Origin: Poa pratensis
Taxonomy: Eukaryota; Streptophyta; Magnoliopsida; Poales; Poaceae
Direction of reading: 5' to 3'
DNA: 64,000 bases
NCBI GenBank assembly: GCA_947311845.1
Contig: CAMZMU010000041.1
Location: forward strand, 134,601,849-134,665,848
Positions 22,330-34,010 of the stretch are shown piece by piece. Position numbers and translations under genes: made by a program. Numbering within the stretch: position 1 is the stretch's first letter; each line of letters starts with the position of its first letter. Under the pieces are notes generated by a model. It made no database searches, had not been told where the DNA came from, and saw only the letters and a list, made by a program, of their open reading frames with translations.

Positions 22330-23084
22330 CTACATTTATAAGAAACACATAATCACTAAAACAAAATAGACTAAGTAACATTGATACACTAGATAACTAA
22401 ACAATGCAAATATCCGAATGAAAAACCACATACAAAATCTAGAGACAGACAATGGTGACTAGACTAAATTCATTAAGTAAACTCAAAAAAGAATTATATG
22501 GATACTAGAATAAACTGACGCCTATAGATACTAGAATGAGGCAGGATTTAGAGGAAAACCTCAATATACACAGAGAGAGATGGAGCCTAAAAATACAACT
22601 AATTTCTACATGGTTCTCTCACACATCAAGAAAAATACGACTAATTTCTTATTTGCATGGTTTAGGCTAGCACCAAAGGCTGACGAAACTGACGGAACAA
22701 ACACCTAACACTGAAAATGCATTGAATCTAAACAAATCATAAGAAATGATACATGAACTATTGCAACTCCTTTCTTGTACCGGACATTGGCTGTTTCTAC
22801 TCTCTAATGTATGCTGCTGAGCATGAACTTGGATATCCATCACGAGAGAAACAGATAATACTAAAACTAGGTGTATTATTAGCTAATGCAACGATTACAT
22901 ATATAGGACATTCGCTCTCTTCATGTATTATTAGTTCGATAAAAAGAGGATAAATCAGTCTAACGTAGGTACACAACTTATACAAATACATGTATAGGAC
23001 ATCGGTTGTTTCTACTCTCGAGTGTGTGCTGAGCATTAACTTGGGTGTCCAGCAAGAGAGAGACAAATATTACTGAAACTAGGA
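22330..23084. other. 5' flank of the B3 gene
   Basis: AT-rich. It contains a repeated phrase TAGGACAT(C/T)(G/C)G-TTTCTACTCTC at 22785 and 23000 and CAAGAGAGA motifs, suggesting a small duplication. No gene is seen. Confidence 0.35.
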
Positions 23085-23253
23085 ACAGGGACACAGAGAG
23101 AGACTATCAAGAGAGAGGAAAACCTGAAAATACTGAGAAAGAGAGAGAGAGATGGAGCCTAAAAGTGACAGAGAAATAGAGAGAAACCTGAATGTACAGA
23201 GAGAGAGAGAGAAGCATGAATCTCCAACAGAGAGAGAGATAGAGAGAGAGAGA

Positions 23254-23289
<36 letters not shown>

Positions 23290-23331
23290 AGCCTGAATCT
23301 ACAGACAGAGAGAGAAGCCTGAAACTCCAAG

Positions 23332-23382
<51 letters not shown>

Positions 23383-23424
23383 AGCCTGAATCTACAGACA
23401 GAGAGAGAACCCTGAAACTCCTAG

Positions 23425-23473
<49 letters not shown>

Positions 23474-23662
23474 AGCCTGAATCTACAGACAGAGAGAGAA
23501 CCCCGAAACTCCAAGAAACAGAGAGACAGAGAGAGAGAGATGTAGAGAGAGAGGCCTGAACCTCCAAATAACACACAGAGAGAGAAGCCTGAATCTACAG
23601 AAAGAGAGAGAGAGAGAAGCCTCAATCTCCAAAATACAGAGAGAGAGAGAGAGACAACTTTA
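23085..23662. repeat. Compound (GA)n microsatellite with a higher-order unit of about 92 bp
   Basis: Long GAGAGA runs are separated by GAAGCCTGAATCTACAGACA spacers at about 23288, 23381 and 23472. The Ser/Leu open frames on minus (23079-23670) come from the repeat and are not genes. Confidence 0.9.
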
Positions 23663-23821
23663 CAGTGCATTGCCTCTGCGGTTCCTCATGTGAGCACCAA
23701 TGTATGGCTATGACTTAAAGAAACCCTAAAAAAATAAATCAAATTTAACAACAAATAATAATTAAATTTTATAAAAAAATTAATTTTACAAATTGTTGTT
23801 AAAAATTGTTTTTTACCACAG

Positions 23822-26800
23822 GAGGATGAATCTGTGTGCAGGAATCAGAAAGATAAACAGGGACACAACTTCGATGATATCTTCTTCCAGGTATGTAATG
23901 AACAAATTTTGGGATATACCAGATGTGTGACAAAATTTGAAAAAGAACATTGGATCATTGTTGATTATCTAAAAAAATCGTTGTAGCACCAGGATTTACA
24001 TTCACAGGGCTGCTATAGGGGAGTTTTGACGCATTATACACAACACAGCACTGCAAGCCTTCAATGAAGGTTGGTTATTTTTTAAAAACATTATACAGAA
24101 AACAAACCACTACCCTTGCAACAAACTACATATGGCAACAAACTACCAGAAGAATTAAAGAAACAAATACTAACCTAAAATACCATTGTTTGAATGCAGG
24201 TTGGCGAATCAAGCGGGACTCAAAGGTCTTCTGGCTCAATATGGCAGAATTGTGCAACAACCAGTGACAACCAAAATGTGTCAGCACAGGTATTATGTTA
24301 TGGCAGATAAATTTTTTGCACAATGCAGGCGCATATAGAAAGACACCCGAAACAAACAAACTAAAATGAATGATGCAATATATTGTGCAGGAAAATGAGA
24401 ACTTAACTGCTACTGGGAGTTGCAGTGCTCCGCCTTTTTCATCTTCTCAAGTTTCGGCAACTGGTATCGTTGTGAAAGATAATGATGACTCGAGTGAGTT
24501 TTTTTATGACAATGATTCATGGGCAAACAGCTTGTTTAAAGACATAGAACATGATGAGGTATGTTACTGTTATTTCTTCAAACAAATAAAATCAAGACCA
24601 AAAAGAGAAAAATGGAAAATAAAATATGATACATTGCCTAATTACAGGTGTGCGATAGGCAAGAAACAGTTCAGGATGAACAAGTAAGGCAACAACACTT
24701 GATGAATGGCAAGCAGACTGACAACAGCTCAACACAAAGTGGCCACCTCCAAACAAATAATGAAGAAGAAGAAAGAGACATCCGTGACGAAGATGTTGAC
24801 AATTTCCTAGAAAATGAAGAATCGAATTCACAGGGGCAGAATGATTACTCAATCGACCAACGAATGATACCAGAAGTAGGGATGCAATTTAAAACACGAG
24901 ATGAAGCTCAGAACTTTTTCAACATGTATGCATTTGCAGCTGGTTTCTCGGTTACCATAGTGTCGGGTTACAGGACAACAAGCAAGAAGAGACAAGGAGA
25001 GGTTATAAGGGCCACGTTGAAATGTAACAAGTATGGCAGAAACACTCCACTAGAAGAAGAGCAGAAGGCAACTCAAAGGCAAAGTACTGTTATAGAAAGG
25101 ACTGCAAAGTGGAGATGGTCATAAGTGAAAGGACTGGTGCTTGGCGTATCACGAACCTGATGCTTGACCACAACCACGCTTTAAGCCCCCAGAACAAATT
25201 CTTCAGGTCCCACATCTACATGACAAATGAGGAAAAAGCAATGATAAGATCGCTGAGACAAGCAAACATAACAACAAGCAAGATTGTATCGGTGCTGTCA
25301 TTCCTACGAGGTGGCCATGAGAACACGCCTTATAACAAGAAAAAAGTGAGCAATTTTGCCACAAGCATCAATAGAGAACTCAAAAACAGTTACATGATGC
25401 AAGTTGTCCAGTTTTTCAAGAAAAAATGCGCTGAGGACTCATGGTTGTATTACTCATTTCAGGTGGATAAGAACAACAAGGTGAAAAGTGTGTTTTGGGC
25501 AGATGCAAAGTCAAGAAGTTACTATGAATCTTGTGGTGATTGCATCAGCTTTGACACAACTTTCCACACAAACAAGTATAACCTCCCATTTGCACCCATT
25601 GTTGGTATTTCTCCCCATGGGAACACCTACATTTTTGGTTGTTCTCTGATTGTGAATTAGACAGCTAAAACATTCAAATGGGTTTTCAGAGAATTCATAT
25701 GGGCTATGGGAGGTAAACACCCACAAACAATCATTACTGACCAGGACAGAGCTATGCTCGTTGCAATAGCCGAAGTGAACCCAAACACAGTGCACAGGGG
25801 TTGCTTGTATCATGTGAAGAGCACAGTGGAAGGCAAGCTATGTCCAACTTTCAGAGCTAATGAAGGCATGTATGAAGAGTTTCAGGATATAGTTGATAAC
25901 TCACTGACAGCGGAAGAGTTTGAGACCTCATGGCAGAAAATGATTTCAGACTACCAAGTGGGACACCTTGATTACTTCCAGACCTTGTGGACAAGCAGGA
26001 AGAGGTTTGTGCTAGTCTACTTCAAGCAGCATTTATTCCCCTTCTTGCAAACAACAGCAAGAAGCGAGGGGACAAACACACTTTTCAAGAGAGGGGTTGG
26101 TGCGCAGTATAGCATGACAAGTTTCTTGCGTGAATATCAGAGAATAATGGACTCGATTCATTCGAAAGAAAGAGAGTGTGACCACAATGCAATACACAAG
26201 AAAGTCCCACCAGAGAAATTTATGACTAAATACTACATAGAGATACAAGCGCATGATCTATATAACATCTCTATATTCAGAAAATTCCAGAAAGTTCTAG
26301 TTGATGTCACAAGGCTGAGACTGAAAGAAGAGATTCCACGACAACTGTACCTGGTGTTCCAAGCCTAGAATTATCCCATCAAAGAACACAGATCCAGAAC
26401 ATATGTGGTTCGCGTTGACTTGGAAAAGGAAGAGTACAACTACATATGCTGCAAGTTTGAGAAGGATGGGTTAGTTTGTTCGCACATACTGAAGATCATG
26501 CTTCACCTGGACATCCCACAGATACTAGACAAGTGTATCATTGACAGATGGCGCAAAAAACATAAGAGGATCCATCCATTACCAGTGCCTGACAAGCTGG
26601 CTGACAATGATACGCTCAGATACAATCTGCTTGCACGCAAGATGGTCAAGACAGCTTCAAAAGGGGCCACACACAAAAGAAAATACGACTACTTGCTTAC
26701 AGAAATGGACAGAGTTGATGATGAGCTTGAGAAGATTGAAAAAGAACTTCAAGAAGAAATGAAGAAGGAGGCTCTGGAAACAAGGACCATATCAAATTTT

Positions 26801-28013
26801 GCAAACGCGCCGGACGGGGATAATGCAAGCTCCACGATAGAACTTTTGGACCCAGATGAATCGAACACAAAAGGAAGGCCGAGATTGATGACCATACAAG
26901 AAGCTATAAAAGCAAACAAGTTCTACAAATGCAGCCATTGTGGAGAATATGGGCACACAATAAGGAAATGTCATAACAGGGATAAGGAGTATAACTTACC
27001 AAAACCCAAAAGGAATCAGAGTAAAAAGACTTCTAATTCAAGTACGTACTATTGTTCTCTGACTTTTGTAGGAAAAAGGATGGTAAAATGTAAAGAGAAG
27101 ATTTAGAGAGAAAATAAGAAAAAAATCTCTTAAAAATACTAAACAACAACACCCAAGCGCCGATTCTCCATCGTCGTGGGAAACCTGGTAAATTCTTGGG
27201 ATGACAACAACACCCAAGCGCAAGGGCATAGCTTCACGTCTATCTCGGAGTGGTGGGATGACACGATTTCGGGAAAGCCCAAGAACATCCAGCGACGGAC
27301 TAGTGGCCGCCTGCTTTACATTCTCTGGAACGTCTGGAAGGAACGAAACAGACGAATCTTCACCGGAAAATGCATGACTTTTGTTGAGGTCGCCACCCTT
27401 GCTTGGGAAGACATCCTGCTGCGGGGGCGCGCTTTTGCCGCGTACACACCCCCCCCCCCCCCGCCCGACCTAGATTAGTTTTTATATTTTTTGGAGCTTC
27501 GTGGGTTTTGGCATGTTTTACCACCTAACAAAAACATGCCATCTGTGTACACTCCCGTGTACAATGTGGTTTTACCTCTTTCTATCTATATGAAGAGGCA
27601 GTGCTCCTGCCGGTTGCTCCAAAAAAAATACTAAACAAAATGTTATTCTTTGACTTTTGTAGGAACACATGACAATGCCAGCACCTCAGCGCAGCCCTAG
27701 CAGAAAAAATCAGGGCAAGAAAAAGAGCACCGTCCAAGAAGACAACTCAAGAAGGCACCGAAAACAAGCACCAGAGCACGCGTGAACAAAGTGGAACTTT
27801 CATGCAAACTCCGGTGGATGTGGTGCAAGAACAAGGTGCTGCTGGCAAACCCACACAAACATAATCAAGACAGAAGAATAAAAGATCATCCACGAAAACA
27901 AATCATGAATCCACCGTCGTGCAGCCAGGCGCTAGCGATCACAACTAAAACCGAACGAAGCTCCGGAGCACAAAACAAAAACTTCTGCTGCCAGAGAATC
28001 AGTCATTCTTGAA
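23822..28013 (+). pseudogene. FAR1-related MULE transposase, inactivated
   Basis: Exons (acceptors and donors visible): 23822-23890, 24200-24292, 24391-24558, a long exon from 24648, and a probable last exon from 27662. The product has an acidic N-terminus, an FAR1-type DNA-binding region (MQFKTRDEAQNFFNMYAFAAGF, 24880-25130), a MULE transposase core, a SWIM zinc finger (C-x-KF...GLVCSHIL, near 26460) and a CCHC knuckle (CSHCGEYGHTIRKC, near 26930). Catalytic acidic residues are visible as SFDTTF (25549), TDQDRAM (25738) and SEGTN (26064). Lesions are a frameshift near 25100 (before CKVEMVISER), TAG at 25658-25660 and TAG at 26366-26368. Both stops sit where glutamate is expected (GAG to TAG). 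The protein would bind and cut Mutator ends; this copy cannot. Domesticated FRS genes look similar, but the neighbouring Ulp1 gene favours a transposon. Confidence 0.85.
27147..27623 (+). mobile_element. 5'-truncated L1-type LINE with 15-bp TSD
   Basis: Flanked by AAAAATACTAAACAA at 27132-27146 and 27624-27638 (the A-rich part is shared with the tail). The body encodes the end of the LINE second ORF, a zf-RVT-like tail (RLLYILWNVWKERNRRIF, 27303-27360). The 3' UTR ends GCAGTGCTCCTGCCGGTTGCTCC plus poly(A). The A-rich linker includes a 14-C run at 27448. It lies in an intron or 3' part of the MULE transposase gene. Confidence 0.9.
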
Positions 28014-28792
28014 AAAAAAATTGAACTGCATAATGCATCTTAACCAAAAAGAAATTAGCTGTGAAACACTATGAGCATATGTATTATGATTGCTTATTAT
28101 AATTGTGACTAGTGTGTTTTCATTACTATGAATGAGTAACAAGACTGCTTGTATACACTATGGTGGCGTGGTGCACGGAATGAAAAATTATGACGAGAAA
28201 AGGTATGCTTTTGGGCACACATTAACGCGCATTAAACGAAACAAACATACACTAGGATGTTTGTGGAATTGAAAGTACATAAAACGACAAATGGCCATGG
28301 ACACTTTGTACTACACTGGTTAATTCCCACACTCGAGAAGTTGCAAAAGTCACTACACATTGAACAATAGAAACTAAGGCCCAAAACGGCCACAAAGAAC
28401 AAACGTTCTGCATGCCCAAACGTTGCTAGTCATCGTTGGCTCCAACAAAAACAAAATGGATGTCACCCATACTGGCTTCTGCTACACTGGTTATTTCCCA
28501 CACTCGGGAAGTTGCAAAAAGTCGCTACGCATTGAACTATAGAAACTAAAGACCAAAATGGCCACAAGGAACAAATGTTCTGCACGCCCCAAAAGCTGCG
28601 ACTCATCATCGACTCCAACAAAAGCAACAGGATCTCATCCGCATTTTGCCCGTCTGGTTAATGCTCCTGAACATATCAACCCTGGTGCACAACAAAAGAA
28701 AAGAAATAAGAGAAAAGAAAATTTTAAAAACAAAACCAACGAACAAAAAAGAACAAAGATGACACTGAACAAATGAAAAGATAGATAACTCA
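28014..28792. repeat. Spacer between convergent MULE genes, with a 181-bp tandem duplication
   Basis: The unit starting CTACACTGGTTAATTCCCAC at 28311 recurs at 28492 (CTACACTGGTTATTTCCCAC) and stays similar for about 150 bp (AAGTTGCAAAA, ATTGAAC, CGGCCACAA). No gene is seen. Confidence 0.8.
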
Positions 28793-31690
28793 TACCTCTA
28801 CATAGTATTCAGTCACCAAGCTCAGGTCAACCTCATTCTGGCTGAAGAAGTAAAGCCTGTTTGCATAAAGGATTCTCAGATTGAGAACATCGTGATAAGA
28901 AAAAAAATGTGCGCATATCAGTAAAAGGCTCCCAATCCTCCATGAATTTCATAACAAACACTCCACAATCTTTCCTGTGATGAAAAACAAAAATGTCACA
29001 AAAGAGTTATTAACCTAACACCTATGACTGAAAAAAAAGATAAAGGACTAAAAAGGATGGATTAACTTACGTTGTTTGTTGCTTTGGTACATCTGGATAC
29101 AATGCATGAAAATCACCAAAATTGTGATTTCGGCTTACGATGATTTCCCACAAATGTACAAAATTGTCTATCTGTAATAAAGAACAGAGATACAGGGGGT
29201 CTATTAAAAAATATATCAGACTACACTAGCATAAAATGAACGAAAAAAAACTTGAATGAAAGACTACACTAACCAGACGATCCTTCACCCTTAAGTGGAA
29301 AGGAGAATCCTTATCATAATACGAGTCGAGGAACACAAAGACCTTGTGCTCAAAATCAACGGTAAAAGAGATCCAATGGCCAGAATCAACAATAGGAAAG
29401 AATAACTACGCAAGAGAACAAAATGTTAAGACACCAAAAATTTAATTGCAGTAGGGCCTTTGCTAAAAACTAACAACAATTAAAATGATAGATTCCAGAG
29501 AGAATGTACCCTGTTATTTTTGTGACCAAGGTTCCTACCCTTGCTTGCTTTAGCTGCACCTTCGAATGATGCTCAAACAGTTGACTCTTGTTGCTCCCCA
29601 GAATACTTGAGAATGGCTTCCTGCATGAACAAAAAAAGAATGACTATGAGAACAACCCGATGCTTGACTAACTTGAAAAAAAAAAGATGAAGAACGGTGA
29701 AAAGCAAGTAAACTAACCCCAATGTGGGGAAGAAATAATGCCTCCCAGAGGACGCAGGATGTCTTTCTTCAAAAAGCATGCGGCAGAAACATGGTATTGT
29801 GAAGTTGTCAACTACGCCATTGGGCATCAACGACTCCCCGAGCGACTTATAGCTGCAGTGAACCTTCTGGTATAACAGACCAGTGTCCTACAAAAAAAGA
29901 TAAAGAAATGACAAGCTCAGCAAAACTGAATAAAAGATCCATCAAAAACAAACAAACACATGGCTGAGACCAAGATACAAAATGGATAAACAACAACATG
30001 AGCACCTGCAACATGAAAAAAGGTAAGGGGAATGATGACAATCTAAAAAAATAAAGAACTTACTTCTTGTGGGAACTGTGAGCTAACTTAACGATAGTTG
30101 AATAAGCAATAATCTGCTCTTCAGACACAGGATATCTGCTATTGTGTTGTAATGGAGGAGACTGTTTGGACACAAGCCAGTCCACAAACCGATACTTCCG
30201 CCTCACAGAAGCTACATTCTGGACATTGTTGCCGTTTCCTTGAGCTTCTTCCTTCTGGACATTGTCTTGCTTAGCATGCATTACACCCCCCGCAAGCTGG
30301 TTAGACATCATCATTTTGTTGTATGTGCTATCAGTTTCCTTTGCCAACTCAACGCATCTCCTCCTGAAATCGCTAGACCCCACAATTTCCGCTCCCTCAC
30401 GATTCCCATTCTGCAAAAAACCCAGAGACATAATGACCTTACAAAAACAAATCCAGAGAATAAAGAAGAACAAAGCAATTGAGCTAAAAATGATTATGTG
30501 TACAACAACAAACAAATCAGAGGAAACAAAAAGAGGAAAAAAGGTATTTACCATTGGCGGATTTGGGGACATATCATCAATTTTGATAGGGTCTTTCATT
30601 GAACCATTCTTTTGGAGCAATCCGCGTAACCTGACGTTGCCTGTTTGCAGCTGAAAACAAAATTCACAAACAACAAACATGGATGTCAGACAACAAAGAC
30701 AACACAAAAAAGCATTCATATTGATGCCAGGATAAACACACATAGAGAATAGCCGAGAAAGATAGATACCAACCTTTTTGCTTCCAGACTCAGGCGGATC
30801 ACAAGACAGATCAAACAGACCGTTGTTCAGTTCAACAATCCCTTTGTTGCGCTCAGATATCCCCATCCCATTCACTTCAACTGTTGTGCATAGCTTCCGA
30901 CTCAAATGATTTAGTTCATCTTCTTTAGCCAAAACTTGACACCTCCTGGGCTTCACCTTTTTATCGGATTCAGTGCAGGGGCTGATTTATGGCAAAAGGG
31001 GAATGAAAATTAAATATAACACAAGACAAACAGAAACCTATTCAGGAGATAAGAGAAAAAGGACAATTGCCTGTCATAAGACTATTACCCTCAAAAACTT
31101 TAGTTATCATGCAATCAGGGTTGCTAAAAAACACAAGAAAGACAAAAAAAACACGGTGAGACTAGTCAACAAAAAGGGTCCAGAAAAAAAGGATTTAAAC
31201 AACAAAGGTCTGATATATGAATGAGACCGTATGCAATATCTTTCGCAGCGTCAACAGGTGGAGGAGTAGCCTTCTGCGGTACTTTGTCAGTTTCACCTGG
31301 GTTGTAAGTCATGTTTTCATCTGAACGCTGCTTTCACATCAAAACAAAAAAGAAAATAATGTAAGTAAATAATCTCAAAAGGACAAAATATGGAGAAAAC
31401 AAAACAACAAAGGGAAACAGATAAAAGCTGAGACGTACATTGGTAGGTAGCTGCTTCTGAAAAATGACACCATTATTCGCATCAACTCGTGGTGACTTTG
31501 AATGAACTTTAGTGTGTGGGACACTTGTTTTGGAAAGAAACTCACAGCACACTAGAGACTAACACATCCAACTTTGGTTTCTTAGAAGAGGGGTTGTTTA
31601 AAACAAACTTATCAGTAATGCTAACAATGCCATCAATGACCCGCGAAAAAAAAGAAACATAGAACTGATCAGCACAAATAGAAAGATCGA
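28793..31690 (-). pseudogene. Ulp1-like cysteine protease, C-terminal catalytic part
   Basis: Minus-strand exons about 31540-31440, 31334-31240, 30956-30778, 30651-30552, 30413-30062, 29887-29720, 29620-29520, 29400-29277, 29170-29072 and 28976 downward. The peptidase C48 signature is complete: His in DSGHWISF (codon 29376-29378), Asp in FLDSYYDK (29325-29327), Gln in PKQQTT just before, and Cys in KDCGVFVMKF (28965-28967). After the Cys exon the frame breaks at an A8 run (28901-28909) where one base fewer would restore the remaining sequence. Known relatives cleave or remove SUMO-like proteins; in MULEs the protein's role in transposition is unknown. The N-terminal part continues beyond the LTR-element insertion at 31698-41564. 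Confidence 0.75.
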
Positions 31691-31697
31691 ACCACGG

Positions 31698-33360
31698 TGA
31701 TGCATGTAAAATGCATACATGAACTTTGCACTTTAATTGCTTATATTCCAATCATATTTGCATCATATAGGGGTTATATCAATGTTTTATCATGATTTTG
31801 GAAATATCTTAATGATTTCCTATTTTTATGGAATTAACCCTGCACAGGCAGAAAACCCCGTTTTCTTATTTTAATGTTTCAGGGACCCAAACGTCAACGA
31901 AATCAACTGGAAATTTACGGGCGTCAATATTTGGAAGGAAGAAGACCTGTGGGCAAAGGAAGCGAACGAGCGGAGGCCCGAGGCCCAAACGGGGCCACTG
32001 TGGCCGTGTGGGGCCCACCCGTTTGGCCCTCGTGGCTCCGTTGCCGTCGATCTTCGCTCCACCGACATAGTCTTGACCTAAAAATGCCTATAAAAAAGGT
32101 CCCCCGACGTTCTCTGGAAGGAGCGCCGCACAAACACAGAAACAACGAAACGGAGATCAGGAGCTGCAGATTGGAGGGGAAAACTCCGGCGGGGCGCTGC
32201 CGGCGTGGTCTCCATCTTCTCCATCGACTTCTCCACCGTCTCCATGATGAAGAGGGAGTAGTCCACCTCCGGACTATGGGTTTGTGGAAGTAACTTATGT
32301 ATCTCTCCTCTCTTGAGCTTCACTAATTAGCACCGTATGAGCTGTTGAACATGATTACGGTCACCGTTGTAATACCTTTGTGGTGGATCTTTATGAGTTA
32401 ATATATGTTTGAGATTGCAATGTTTGTTTCAGTTATGAGTATAGATGCATATTATGTACCCCGTTCTTGTCTACTTGTTTTGATCAAGCATGTTTATGAG
32501 AGCGTGTGTGGGGGAACGTGTGCATTAGTTGGAGTAACGGGGGGTGGCTAGTGCAGTGAACGTGAGAGAAAGTTCTGCGATCCACTTTGGTATCTTTACC
32601 TTACTTTGTTACCTCACTAGGGATAAACTAAAAATACCATCCTACCGAGGATGTGGGCGTGACCATTGCCACTACTCCATGACTAGATCTAGCATGTTCT
32701 TATTTTCACTTCATGTCATGATACTTAATGCTATACTCTGAGTTATCTTAATTACTGAGGTGTTATGATTTAGTTCGCATCTTGGTGGAGTATAAGAGAG
32801 GTTAATAACCAAAAGATCTCTATGTTAGGACGTGATGCCCATATATCTAAGTAACTTGTTATCAAACCCTGTGTTGAAATCTCATATGTTAACTTTGTGT
32901 GTTCCATTGTCTACCACTTTATAAAGAGAGAGTGCATTTGTGAAACCATGAACCCCAGTCCATTTTTAATCATAAGAAACATCAGGTGAGGTTGAGGACC
33001 AAAACTTGCATACATCATTCAAAAACCCAAAAATATCATTTATCATTGCATCCACCATCATTGCATATTTATTTCTTGTTTGCATTGCATAACTATCCTG
33101 ATATCATTCTTACACCTTGTGCTTGACAACCACAGGTGAGGTTGAGGACCAAAACATCTAACCTTGTTTTGTAGGTAACCAAAAGAAGGATAAGAAGATA
33201 AATCTACCACTTCAGATTCCCCGAGAGTTCGATATTAAACCCTCGAGTCACCCCTCGTGGGGAAAACTGTCTTCCACTTACTATACACTCTGCACTTGGA
33301 GTATCAACCTAATCCCATTTATTTTTGCAGGTATCAAAGCCTTGCTCTTCGGGACCATCA
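31698..33360 (+). repeat. Left LTR
   Basis: 1663 bp, TG...CA. Compared with the right LTR it lacks about 80 bp after GAAACATC (32988) and has there a 22-bp copy of AGGTGAGGTTGAGGACCAAA, a phrase found once further on at 33134 and in the right LTR. Small indels and substitutions separate the LTRs, so insertion was not very recent. Confidence 0.92.
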
Positions 33361-33370
33361 AGACGTTTTC

Positions 33371-33388
33371 TGGCGGCGTTGCCGGGGA
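33371..33388 (+). other. Primer-binding site (tRNA-Asp type)
   Basis: TGGCGGCGTTGCCGGGGA, 10 bases after the LTR end. The tRNA-Asp complement is TGGCGCCGTTGCCGGGG, so there is one mismatch at position 6. Confidence 0.8.
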
Positions 33389-33585
33389 ATCGTAGCTGAG
33401 AGTTTTATCCAAGGGTGTGCATCATCGCATTCTTCTCACAACAAAGTCAACGTCACCAACTTGTGCTAACACCTAAGCTTGGGGAGGTTGCACCTACGTG
33501 AGCACCATCTTATCCATCTTTACTTACAAAGCAATTTATTTGATTTGATAGTGTCATTGCATATCACATCATATTTATTTCAGCT

Positions 33586-34010
33586 TTGCATAAAAAATTA
33601 AAAATACCAAAAAAACTTGCTAAAATGGGAGAAAGAACTAAGCTGTGTGACTACACAAACACTCCTAAAGAACTATATGAAGTGCTTGAATTGAAAAATC
33701 TTGAAAAATGCTCTATTGAACTAGCACTTGCTGATGACTCTATTAAACATGCTTTGGGAAAAGTAAGTGATGTTATGGTAGAGTTACATATGACTTTTGT
33801 GCCTGTGGATTTTCTAATCATGGACATGGGAATAAAACCTCTAGTCCTATTATTCTTGGAAGACCTTTTCTTCGTACCACAGGTGCTATCATTGATTCAA
33901 AGGAAGGGAATGTAAAGTTTCAGTTTCCACACAAGAAGTGCATGGAACACTTTCCAAGGAAGAGGGAACCACCAAAGTTCAAGCTCCCTCATGAGCTTCG
34001 TCCACAATAA
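33586..34010 (+). pseudogene. Retroelement protease-region fragment
   Basis: Encodes a retroelement protease-like piece (CSIELALADDSIKHALGKVS, VELHMTFVPVDFLIMDMGIK). After a frameshift near 33835 it continues (SSPIILGRPFLRTTGAIIDS ... FPHKKCMEHFPRKREPPKFK) to a stop at about 34009. The ILGRPFL motif is typical of plant Gypsy elements with a tRNA-Asp primer site. The catalytic D-T/S-G is not visible and no downstream pol domains exist. This is a relic. Confidence 0.75.

Noticed and set aside
23079..23670. Serine/leucine repeat proteins on minus
   Set aside because: Translation of the GA satellite.
24648..27106. Domesticated FRS transcription factor gene
   Set aside because: Two in-frame stops, a frameshift and a neighbouring Ulp1-like gene fit a dead Mutator-like transposon better.
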